Assembly (NCBI GenBank): GCA_029565685.1
Contig: JAKQNR010000032.1
Span: 186,001 to 250,000 of the forward strand
From: a bacterium
GTDB lineage: Bacteria; Zhuqueibacterota; Zhuqueibacteria; Residuimicrobiales; Residuimicrobiaceae
Reading direction: 5' to 3'
DNA: 64,000 bases
Part shown: positions 8,636 through 16,320 of the stretch, piece by piece
How the letters are laid out: every line of letters starts with the position of its first letter
How positions within the stretch are numbered: the first letter of the stretch is position 1
Translations under genes and position numbers: made by a program
The notes under the pieces: generated by a model
Told to the model about the DNA's origin: nothing
What the model saw: the letters and a program-made list of their open reading frames with translations, nothing else
Database searches by the model: none

Positions 8636-9715
8636 TCAGTTCTTTTTTGCGGTGCCGGCGCTACCGCTATGGCGCACGGTCATGCTCTCCACCTCACCGC
8701 GACGGTTCAGGGCAAAGTCGAGCACCACATCGAGAATGGTTGCGTTGAATCGGGTTTCCGATTCCGGCTGGATCTCCGCTCTGTGGCCGTTATACATGCT
8801 GAGATACAGTTTATCGCCCTCTTTGATGATGGTGTGCGTACCGCCGGAGGGGAATTGATAGACGCCTGCATAGCGCTCTAAAAGTTCCGGTTTCAGCTCA
8901 ATGACGGGGTCAGGTCCCAGGGTATAGGCATCACCGGGTATTTCTCCTTCCTCCGGCAATTCACGAATCCAAATATTGCGGTAGCGCACCGGATTGCCAT
9001 GATCTTGCAATCCAAGGGGCAATTTGTCAGCATGGGGGCTGTAGCCCGGCCGCGCCATCCAGGTCGTGGGGCCGAGCAGCTCCACATGATCCTGGACCAG
9101 GACCTGGTTATGGAAAACGGTGATGACCGCCTTGGCCGCCAGATTGCCTCGGTCGTCGAACCGGGGTCGATGGAAAACGATGTCGTAGGTTTGCCACTGA
9201 CCAGGCGCCAGGGAGGCGTTGACCAGAGGCGGATACTGGCCATAGATCGCAGCGCACTGTCCGTCGCTGTAGGTTTTATTGTTGTACGAGTCCAGCACCT
9301 GCACCTCATACAGATTCATGAGGAACACGCCGCTGTTGCCGCGTCCCTGTCCTTCACCCTCCACTTTGGCAGGGGTGGCAAATTCCACATGCAGCTGACA
9401 GCTGCCGAATTTTTCTTTGCTGTAGATGAAACCGCTTCCTTTGACGCATTCCATATAGCCGTCGCGGACAATCCATTTGCTGGGTTGGCCTTTTTCATCA
9501 ACCCACTGGGATAGATCTTTGCCATCGAACAGCACCAACGCATCAGAGGGCGCTTTACCGGCACGCTCCTGCGTGCTGGGGATCGCCGGGATGACCGTCG
9601 GACGTTCGGGCCTTCTGGTGTCATGATTTTTCCATTTGCCGGGAATTTGCGCCATGGCCTGAAAGGCCAGAGACAGCAGAACCCCACTCATGGCGAAAAA
9701 CAGCAGATTGCGCAT
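8636..9715 (-). CDS. DUF1080 / 3-keto-disaccharide hydrolase-type secreted protein
   Basis: This is a 359-residue protein with a signal peptide (about residues 1-22). Residues about 55-255 match the DUF1080 (PF06439) concanavalin-like fold: LFDGKDLSQWV at the start, then GSGFIYSKEKFGSCQLHVEF, a GNSGVFLM motif, and QWQTYDIVFHRPRF, ending in RYRNIWIREL. Members of this family hydrolyse 3-keto-glycosides or bind glycans and are widespread in polysaccharide degraders. The last 90 residues (ERYAGVYQFPSGGTHTI onwards) form an extra beta domain like those appended to serine hydrolases (DUF3471-like). The start is supported by AGGAAAGGA upstream. It follows the RlhA-like gene by 18 bases and stops against the shared terminator. 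Confidence 0.85.
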   Translation of the reverse strand: MRNLLFFAMSGVLLSLAFQAMAQIPGKWKNHDTRRPERPTVIPAIPSTQERAGKAPSDALVLFDGKDLSQWVDEKGQPSKWIVRDGYMECVKGSGFIYSKEKFGSCQLHVEFATPAKVEGEGQGRGNSGVFLMNLYEVQVLDSYNNKTYSDGQCAAIYGQYPPLVNASLAPGQWQTYDIVFHRPRFDDRGNLAAKAVITVFHNQVLVQDHVELLGPTTWMARPGYSPHADKLPLGLQDHGNPVRYRNIWIRELPEEGEIPGDAYTLGPDPVIELKPELLERYAGVYQFPSGGTHTIIKEGDKLYLSMYNGHRAEIQPESETRFNATILDVVLDFALNRRGEVESMTVRHSGSAGTAKKN

Positions 9716-9733
9716 TGCAGTGGTCCTTTCCTG

Positions 9734-11590
9734 TTAAGTGGCAGGTAAGAAGGTTTGGGATTTTGTTTTCAATTGAATATGCATGTGACAGCTGTGACAG
9801 TCAAAGATCAGCTGAAATCGGTTCCCCTGTTCGTCCCTCAGAAACAGCGGTTCCTTGAAACGGCGTTGAGCCAGCCGAGAACCGCAGAGGTCCAGTTCGT
9901 AGCGCAGGCAATACCGGGCGGTCATGACGATCTCACCGGTCAGATCCCGACCTGTCTCAGCGCCCGGGACCAGATGGCTGATTCCATGGCTGCGGTAAAA
10001 TTCAACCGCCTTGTGATTGAGAACATTTGCGCGAAAGTCGGCCAACGGCTCTGGATAGGGCAGATTCCCAGTCTGGCGCGTGACGGTTCGGCGTACAAAG
10101 CGACGCTGCCGTTCCTGGACCAGGGCTTGCACCATGCGGCGACGTAGGCTGTTCAACCCGGAGGCCGGGAGAAAAAAACACGGGTCCGTTTCGATCGTCA
10201 GCGTCTCACAGGTAAAATAGGTATCGCCCAATCTGGATAGGTGCTCGTGGATCTGCTGTTTCGCCATTTCCTGATTGTGCGCGAGCTGCTTTTCCACCTG
10301 CCATTCGATGGAAACGGAAATCCCGTCTTCATCAGCCGCCTCCAGGCTGAATCCTGTTGGAATTTCCCGCCAGCTCATCCGCAGGCGGATGGTGCGATAC
10401 ACACGACTCTTTTCAAGGCTGCGGATAAACCCATGATCATGGCTGCGGAACAGCTCCAGGCCGATGGTCAATCCTTTCATTTTATCCGGATAAATGCGGC
10501 CGTCCTGCACTCGGTTGACATAGGAGCCCTGCCACAGGCGGTCGACGTCGAGGAAACAGAGGCCGTCGCCAGCGGACAGCGCGTGCGCCTTTTTCAATAG
10601 AAAGTGATCGCGCCCAACTTGGGAAATTTTTCCCAGCGGTTCGCCGACAGATCCTGCCGCATCCATGGCCGCCATTTTTTTACGGCCTGCAAGAAAATAA
10701 TCGGTATAGCCCCGGTTAAACGTTTTGCCGAGATCGGGATGAAAATCGGGCATTGAAATGCCGGAGGAAGCACGGCGCAATGCCTTTCGTTGGATCAGTT
10801 CGTCGAGCAGGCGGCGGTAGTGGCTTACACTGTTGGTGACATAGGCCATATCCTTGAGCCGGCCTTCGATTTTAAAACTGGAGATGCCGGCCTCCACCAG
10901 GGCATCCAGATGTTCCGTCGCGTTTAAATCTTTTAACGATAACAGATGCTTGCCGGTGGCGATCACTCGGCCGTCGGCATCCTCGAGCGTATAAGCTCTG
11001 CGGCAGGGTTGAGCGCATTCGCCGCGGTTGCCGGACCTGCCGCCGATGCTATAGCTGAGAAAACACTGACCGCTGTAGCCCACGCATAGAGCGCCGTGGA
11101 TAAAGCATTCCAATTCCACGCGAGTGTTGCGGCGGATCTCTCTGATCTGCTCCAGGCTCAGTTCCCGGCTGAGAATGACGCGCGAGAGGCCGATCTCCTG
11201 TAAAAATTGGACTCTTTCCACCGTGTGGTTGTGCATTTGAGTGCTGGCGATCAATGGGATCGGAGGGAGTTCGCATTGCAGCAGTCCCACGTCCTGAATG
11301 ATCAGCGCGTCTGCACCGGCCTGATACACCTGATGGATCAGTGCGACGGCCGCATCGATTTCCGCATCGAACAGCAGAGTGTTCAGAGTCACATAGACGC
11401 GCGCCCAATAACGGTGCGCATACTCACATAAGCGGTGAATATCCTCCACCGAGTTGCCGGCCTGGGCGCGCGCGCCAAATCGTTTCGGCCCGATATAGAC
11501 CGCATCGGCGCCGCAATCGATGGCGCGTTGGCCGCTCACCGCGTCGCGCGCAGGCGCCAGCAGCTCTATGGGATGCTCAGTGGGATGCAT
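9734..11590 (-). CDS. rlhA: U32 peptidase-family protein, RlhA-like (rRNA hydroxylation)
   Basis: The product is 618 residues from the ATG at 11590. The frame stays open to a TTG at 11707, but homology begins at IELLAPARD, immediately after this ATG. Family features are the N-terminal TIM-barrel opening with DAVYIGPKRFGAR and a Cys-rich segment with spacing C-x6-C-x15-C-x3-C (ELECFIHGALC ... CAQPC), followed by FKIEGRLKDMAYV. In Escherichia coli, RlhA makes 5-hydroxycytidine in 23S rRNA and the shorter TrhP acts on tRNA. The extra C-terminal region of over 200 residues fits RlhA better. The function is housekeeping, although the gene sits between sugar-related genes. The symbol is inferred from length and motif. 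Confidence 0.8.
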   Translation of the reverse strand: MHPTEHPIELLAPARDAVSGQRAIDCGADAVYIGPKRFGARAQAGNSVEDIHRLCEYAHRYWARVYVTLNTLLFDAEIDAAVALIHQVYQAGADALIIQDVGLLQCELPPIPLIASTQMHNHTVERVQFLQEIGLSRVILSRELSLEQIREIRRNTRVELECFIHGALCVGYSGQCFLSYSIGGRSGNRGECAQPCRRAYTLEDADGRVIATGKHLLSLKDLNATEHLDALVEAGISSFKIEGRLKDMAYVTNSVSHYRRLLDELIQRKALRRASSGISMPDFHPDLGKTFNRGYTDYFLAGRKKMAAMDAAGSVGEPLGKISQVGRDHFLLKKAHALSAGDGLCFLDVDRLWQGSYVNRVQDGRIYPDKMKGLTIGLELFRSHDHGFIRSLEKSRVYRTIRLRMSWREIPTGFSLEAADEDGISVSIEWQVEKQLAHNQEMAKQQIHEHLSRLGDTYFTCETLTIETDPCFFLPASGLNSLRRRMVQALVQERQRRFVRRTVTRQTGNLPYPEPLADFRANVLNHKAVEFYRSHGISHLVPGAETGRDLTGEIVMTARYCLRYELDLCGSRLAQRRFKEPLFLRDEQGNRFQLIFDCHSCHMHIQLKTKSQTFLPAT

Positions 11591-11911
11591 TGTGCATTCT
11601 TTGTCAACAGGTCTCACTATGCCGGCTGCGCAGATTGTGTTGGTGGAAATGCGCATGCCGAGCGTTTGATTCTTCGCCGAACCGATTGAACGGTTGCTCC
11701 CGCCCAACCGGCATGCGGTTGGATTCGTGATCGCGGCGCATGGTGCGGTGTGCGGATTGCTTGTACAGACACTTTTGCTTTGGAGTGCTGCAGCTGAGCC
11801 CGGTACAGAACCAACGGTGTGCCGAGTCCGGCGGAATGCCCAATAGAACGAATAAGGGGAAAGGGCGCGGCATCCACAATTTCTTTTTTATCCGGCTGAA
11901 TGCCTATTCTC
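11591..11911. other. Intergenic region upstream of the RlhA-like gene
   Basis: This 321-base spacer lies between two minus-strand genes. Small frames in it have no family resemblance. It holds two adjacent inverted repeats (11680-11695 and 11704-11722, listed separately). No clear intrinsic terminator follows the heparinase-like gene. Confidence 0.5.
11680..11722. promoter_or_regulatory. Two tandem AACCG...CGGTT inverted repeats
   Basis: AACCG-N6-CGGTT at 11680-11695 is followed by a second copy, CCAACCG-N5-CGGTTGG, at 11704-11722. The two centres are about 25 bases apart. They lie 90-130 bases upstream of the RlhA-like start. They could be a paired operator or two small RNA hairpins. Confidence 0.35.
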
Positions 11912-14209
11912 CTATCTGGCCGTTTTGCCCTGCCAATATCGGACCTTGGTCACGCCCGGAGCATCCGGGGAGCCGTCAAAAGCGAGAAAAGAGTTGGTAG
12001 GCTCTCCGTCAAAGAGCACTTGGCCTTTATAGACCAGCTTGGTCAGATCCACGGCGGTGTAGCTCAGTTCGTTCTTTCCTTTGACCGTTACCACGAAATT
12101 CGCGTTGGTCTCTATATCGAGAAAGCGCAGGCGGCCGGATTCGTAGGTGTATTTAGGCCTGCGATAATCGCGGATCACATCCATGCGCAGGTCGCGCTTG
12201 GCGCCGATCAGGATCTCTCGATCCTCCAGCTCGATCTGCAGCGCCACGCTTTTTTCATCCGGCTCTCCCTGTACCATTTTGATCTTTTTGCTCCAGAGTT
12301 CCGGCGCCTCTCCGGCCGTATGAGGGATCAACACGGTGGTAAAGACAATGGTCTGTCCCAGTTCAAAATGCTGCCCTGTGGTCTGATGGATGAGCCACTC
12401 ATTCTGATAATAGCGTTTCTCCGGCTCTACGCCTTCCAGCCGGTAATGGGTTTGCGGAAAATAAATCAACAGGTGTTTGTTTTGCGGAAAGGCCAGGGCG
12501 CCGAGAGAGTCGTACACCGTATCGTACCAGTGTTCGCCTCGAGCGACGATTTTACGGGTGTGCCACATGTTGGAGGCGGTGAAAAAGGATTCGGTGCGCG
12601 CCTTGACCACATCGAAAATCACGAACATCTCCGGGTTCTTGAGATAGGTGATAATGCGGTCGCTTTCGTATCCCGCCAGATCGTCGATCAGGCGGGTGCG
12701 CGAGTAATCCAAGTCGGCAAAGCTGAGAAAGTCGATTTTTTGCGTGCGCACCCTGCGATAGGATCCGGCGTTGTGAAAAAAGTCCAGAACCGATTGCCCC
12801 GGAACCGCGCCGACGCGATAGAGGGCATAGCGGCTTTCTCCCTCTTGTTGCCCCCAAAAAATCTTTTCCTGACGCACGCAAAGTCGATTGTGAAAATAAT
12901 CCTGGCGGTAAGCGCCAAAGGGTCCGCTAGGCATAAAGTCCCGATAGCCGCCGTCATGAAGCAGCAGGGAGCCGCCGGACATCAGCAGACAGAGGCTGTT
13001 TTCATCCGCATGGCCATGGGTCATTTTTTCTTCCTCCACCGGAATGCTGTCGCGCAGATAGTCGCGGTAGAGCAGTCCGCCGTCGCCCTCATCCCGATAG
13101 TTCAACAATAGATAGGTCGAGGCGTTTTCCCAGCCGTTGCGGAAAACGATTTTTTTACCTTGCACGTCTTCCATCACCTCTGCGCTCAGTTGGCTGGGCT
13201 TGGTCGGTTTGATGCGATCGTCGGCCCAACGATAACAATCCATAAAAGTGTAGCCCAGGCCGACGGATTTGGGGCCTTTCCAGTTCACCATGGTTTTGAT
13301 GATTTGATTCGCCGCCCACTTGAATTCCGGGTTGGCATGGACCTGAGCGCTGGCTTCAAAGAACGCGATAAAATGACTCCAACTGCTGCGCCAGTTGGCG
13401 TCGCCAAAGTCGGGAATGGTTCCATCCGGAGACATCAGCTGCAGAAAGTAATGGGCGTAAAAGTACATCTCCGGTGTTTTCAGCAACTCGGATACCTTGC
13501 CCATGGCTTCTGCCGTGCCCAGCAGAGAGTACAGCCAGATGCCGTGATAGCCGGTGGCGTCCTCGATCTCCCAGGCGCCCCAGTTATCCGACACCAGGGC
13601 GTCCATGTTCATGCGCCACATTGCGCTGCTGGGATGATTCGGGGCCGCGCGCAAGGCCCAGGCCAGGCATTCACCGCGCAGAATGGCGCGATTCATGGCG
13701 CCCCATTCCTGACTGGAGATGACGTAATCGGTGCTTTCGCCGATCAGGTTCTCCACCTTTTTCTGTTCGATGCCGCTGAGCACCTGCTTTTGCCTGAGGA
13801 TGTCGTAGGCGCGCGTATAGCGCATGGCGGTGAAAAAGTTCGGCAAGGCGGGAAGCACCTTGTTGTATTCCGGCCTTTTCTGACGGGCTGCAGCCGGATA
13901 TTGAGAACGGTAATCGCCGTAGGCCAACAGAACCTTTTTAGCGCGCTCGGCATATTCCCGTTTTCCTTCCAGTTGATAGAGTTGGGCATAGATGGCGGCC
14001 ATCTCGAGCAGATAGGGCGGGGCGTTATAGCCAAAAACATAATCCGGATCAAACTGCTTTTTCCATTCAGCCACCAGGCTGTCGTAATGCTGCCAGGTCC
14101 AGTCAGCGCTGGATCGAGCGTATTCAAGATACTGCTTGCGGGCAACGGTTTGGGCGCGGCTGGAAACGACCAGAAGAACGAGCCATAGGACGATCAACGT
14201 TTTCTTCAT
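11912..14209 (-). CDS. Heparinase II/III family polysaccharide lyase-like secreted protein
   Basis: This 765-residue protein has a clear signal peptide (about residues 1-19, ending SRA). Residues about 40-340 form an alpha-helical toroid typical of PL8/PL15/PL17/PL21-type lyases, with Trp/Tyr-rich helices. Near residues 394-415 is the heparinase II/III hallmark THGHADENSL followed by GGSLLLHDGGYRD, the first part of the C-terminal beta-sandwich. These enzymes cleave uronic-acid-containing polysaccharides by beta-elimination. The exact substrate cannot be assigned. It diverges from a sodium:solute symporter gene, which may import the released sugar acids. Confidence 0.82.
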   Translation of the reverse strand: MKKTLIVLWLVLLVVSSRAQTVARKQYLEYARSSADWTWQHYDSLVAEWKKQFDPDYVFGYNAPPYLLEMAAIYAQLYQLEGKREYAERAKKVLLAYGDYRSQYPAAARQKRPEYNKVLPALPNFFTAMRYTRAYDILRQKQVLSGIEQKKVENLIGESTDYVISSQEWGAMNRAILRGECLAWALRAAPNHPSSAMWRMNMDALVSDNWGAWEIEDATGYHGIWLYSLLGTAEAMGKVSELLKTPEMYFYAHYFLQLMSPDGTIPDFGDANWRSSWSHFIAFFEASAQVHANPEFKWAANQIIKTMVNWKGPKSVGLGYTFMDCYRWADDRIKPTKPSQLSAEVMEDVQGKKIVFRNGWENASTYLLLNYRDEGDGGLLYRDYLRDSIPVEEEKMTHGHADENSLCLLMSGGSLLLHDGGYRDFMPSGPFGAYRQDYFHNRLCVRQEKIFWGQQEGESRYALYRVGAVPGQSVLDFFHNAGSYRRVRTQKIDFLSFADLDYSRTRLIDDLAGYESDRIITYLKNPEMFVIFDVVKARTESFFTASNMWHTRKIVARGEHWYDTVYDSLGALAFPQNKHLLIYFPQTHYRLEGVEPEKRYYQNEWLIHQTTGQHFELGQTIVFTTVLIPHTAGEAPELWSKKIKMVQGEPDEKSVALQIELEDREILIGAKRDLRMDVIRDYRRPKYTYESGRLRFLDIETNANFVVTVKGKNELSYTAVDLTKLVYKGQVLFDGEPTNSFLAFDGSPDAPGVTKVRYWQGKTAR

Positions 14210-14260
14210 GCAGGCTTTACTCCATTTTCATGTTGTATTTAAGGAATAAAATCGAAATAT

Positions 14261-14280
14261 TTAAGGGCTTGCCGCCCTAA
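14261..14280. promoter_or_regulatory. Inverted repeat in the lyase/symporter divergent spacer
   Basis: TTAAGGGC and GCCCTAA flank a 5-base centre; the pairing is complete except for one bulged A. The repeat lies between two divergent genes of probably linked function, about 50 bases from the lyase start and 100 from the symporter start. It could be an operator for both or a small hairpin. Confidence 0.3.
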
Positions 14281-14378
14281 AACCAGTCAGGAAAGATACT
14301 AGATTCTCGTCGGATTGGCAAGAAAAAAAAGGCTTCATCGAAGGGCTGGAACTCGATTGTACAACGACAGGAACGGGT

Positions 14379-16085
14379 ATGCGCTCCATTCAACTGATCG
14401 ATTTGCTGGTACTGATCTTTTATATGGGATTGATGCTGGGCATCGGTTTGTATTTTCGCCGCTTTATGAAAGGCGCCAACGAATATTTCGCTGGCGGCAA
14501 TATGATCCCATGGTGGGTGGGCGGCATCTCTCTGTATATGAGCAGTTTCACCGCCTGGACGTTCACCGGCGCAGCGGGCTTTGTCTATCATACGGGCTGG
14601 TTCGGCGTGCTCTATTTTCTCAGCTGGCCTGTGTCCTATTTTTTCGGCTACCGCCTCACCGCGGCACGCTGGCGCCGCTCCCGGGTGCTTTCGCCGGTCG
14701 AGTATGTGTCCACCCGGTTCAATCCCCTGACCCAACGAATCCTGAGCTATGTTCTGGTCACCAGCGGTCTTTTGACGCGCGGCATCACTTTGGTCGCTGT
14801 CTGCAAGATCATCTCCGCCTCTGTGGGCTGGCGCATGGATTATATGATCATCGGCACTGGTTTGGTCATGCTGCTGTACACGCTGCATGGCGGCCTGTGG
14901 GCGGTATCCATCACCGATGTGGTACAGTTTATCTTTTTGTTCGTCATCACCGTGATTGTCACCCCGTTGAGCATCCAGCATGTCGGCGGCTTTCACGCCT
15001 TGGTGCAAAAACTGCCGCCAGTAACCCTGCATCACGAGTATGCCGGCATGCCTTACGATCTGCATTACATCCTTGCGTTTCTGTTGGTCAATTTCTTGAA
15101 CGCCAACTGGGGCGCGGCTCAGCGCTTTTACAGCGTCAAGGATGAGCGCGATGCCAAACGGGTTGGTCTTTTCTGCAGCGCTCTTTTTCTGACAGCGCCC
15201 ATTCTGTTCGGCCTGCCCCCTTTGGCTGCCAAGCTGATCTGGCCGGACTTGTCCGCTGTCCCCTTTTTCAGCCAATCCAGCCGGCCGGAGGATTTGATCT
15301 ATCTCGGCATCGTTCTCACCTGGATTCCGAACGGCATGATCGGTTTTTTTATCGCCGCCATGTTCGCCGCCACCATGAGTTCTTTGTCCGGCGCCTATAA
15401 TGTGGATTCCTCCATCATTGCCCGCGACCTGTACAAAGGGATGATCAAACCGGATGCAACGAACGAGGAGGTGCTGCGCGTCGGCAAGATGGCCACGGTT
15501 TGCCTCGGCTTGATCACCATCGTCACTGCGTTGATCTATGCCAAGAGCGCGCTCGGCATATTCAATCTGATGGTAGTGTTCGTCTCGCTGTTTCAGGTGC
15601 CCATCGCAGTCCCGATGGTATTTGGATTGATTTTTCGCAAGCCCTGCCGCCAGGCGGCCCTGGCCTCCATGATGAGCGGTCTGGCGGCCGGCTTTATACT
15701 TCGTTTTATCGTCGGCTGGACCGTGGGCCCGCAGATTTACGGCATGATCGTCATCTCGCTGGTGGTGCTGCTGGTTTATCACTTGATCCGCCCCGATTCG
15801 AAACTGGATCGGGAGATCGTCGAACGATTTTTTACCAAGCTGTCCACGCCGGTCAATGTGGTGCAGGAGGTGCTGGCCGGCGGCAAGAAAAAGATGATTT
15901 CCGCATACCCGGTGGTCGGCGTGAACACTGTGCTGATCGGCCTGGTGATCACGTTGCTGGTTTTGATTCCATCAGCGGGAGAGTTGAAACAAGTCAACCT
16001 ATTCGCCGGCGGTTTTTTAGTGATCATCGGCGCGCTTTTTTATTTCCTCGGACAGCGGCAGAACAGGCGACGAAATCTTTTATAA
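14379..16085 (+). CDS. Sodium:solute symporter (SSS family)
   Basis: This 568-residue membrane protein has about 13-14 hydrophobic helices. Family motifs are visible: an N-terminal GANEYFAGGNMIPWWVGG segment, the helix with SSFTAWTFTGAAGF, and FIAAMFAATMSSLSGAYN near residue 330. SSS transporters couple sodium influx to uptake of sugars, sugar acids, amino acids or similar solutes; its closest-looking relatives are the sugar/sialic-acid type carriers. The start ATG is preceded by an AGGAAC element. Pairing with the divergent lyase gene suggests uptake of uronic-acid products, which is an inference from position. A long frame on the opposite strand inside this gene is judged spurious. Confidence 0.9.
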   Translation: MRSIQLIDLLVLIFYMGLMLGIGLYFRRFMKGANEYFAGGNMIPWWVGGISLYMSSFTAWTFTGAAGFVYHTGWFGVLYFLSWPVSYFFGYRLTAARWRRSRVLSPVEYVSTRFNPLTQRILSYVLVTSGLLTRGITLVAVCKIISASVGWRMDYMIIGTGLVMLLYTLHGGLWAVSITDVVQFIFLFVITVIVTPLSIQHVGGFHALVQKLPPVTLHHEYAGMPYDLHYILAFLLVNFLNANWGAAQRFYSVKDERDAKRVGLFCSALFLTAPILFGLPPLAAKLIWPDLSAVPFFSQSSRPEDLIYLGIVLTWIPNGMIGFFIAAMFAATMSSLSGAYNVDSSIIARDLYKGMIKPDATNEEVLRVGKMATVCLGLITIVTALIYAKSALGIFNLMVVFVSLFQVPIAVPMVFGLIFRKPCRQAALASMMSGLAAGFILRFIVGWTVGPQIYGMIVISLVVLLVYHLIRPDSKLDREIVERFFTKLSTPVNVVQEVLAGGKKKMISAYPVVGVNTVLIGLVITLLVLIPSAGELKQVNLFAGGFLVIIGALFYFLGQRQNRRRNLL

Positions 16086-16202
16086 ATTCGCCGGGCTGAA
16101 AACAAAGTATGACCGGCGCCAGGCGGGCGCGCTCCAGGCTCGGCTAAGGGCCGTAAGGATCAGGATGCTGCTTTTCGCCACCGACGGCCGTTTTGGGCCA
16201 TG

Positions 16203-16239
16203 CCTCTGGGCTTGCGGTTTTGCTGCCTGGGCCCAGAGG
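16203..16239. other. Stem-loop upstream of the PorU-like gene
   Basis: CCTCTGGGC (16203-16211) and GCCCAGAGG (16231-16239) form a perfect 9-bp stem with a 19-base loop. No T-tract follows on either strand, so it is not a standard intrinsic terminator. The rest of the 235-base spacer 16086-16320 shows no gene. Confidence 0.45.
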
Positions 16240-16320
16240 ATGGAGCGAATACCGTTCAGCTAGATTCTGTTACAATCACTAAGCGCAGCGACAATCGCTC
16301 TACCAAACCAAGAGCGCCCT

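Noticed and set aside
11602..11607. TTGACA on the minus strand just before the RlhA-like ATG
   Set aside because: It is only about a dozen bases upstream of the start codon, leaving no room for a -10 box.
13142..13153. GAAAACGATTTT resembling the LacI operator
   Set aside because: It lies deep inside the heparinase-like coding sequence and lacks the second palindrome arm; probably chance.
11900..14188. Two long plus-strand frames (403 and 342 codons) opposite the heparinase-like gene
   Set aside because: The minus-strand product has a signal peptide and family motifs; the plus-strand frames have neither.
14277..15782. 501-codon frame on the minus strand inside the symporter gene
   Set aside because: It lies opposite a well-supported SSS transporter, its product is rich in His, Gln and Asp with no family resemblance, and it follows from codon bias of the real gene.
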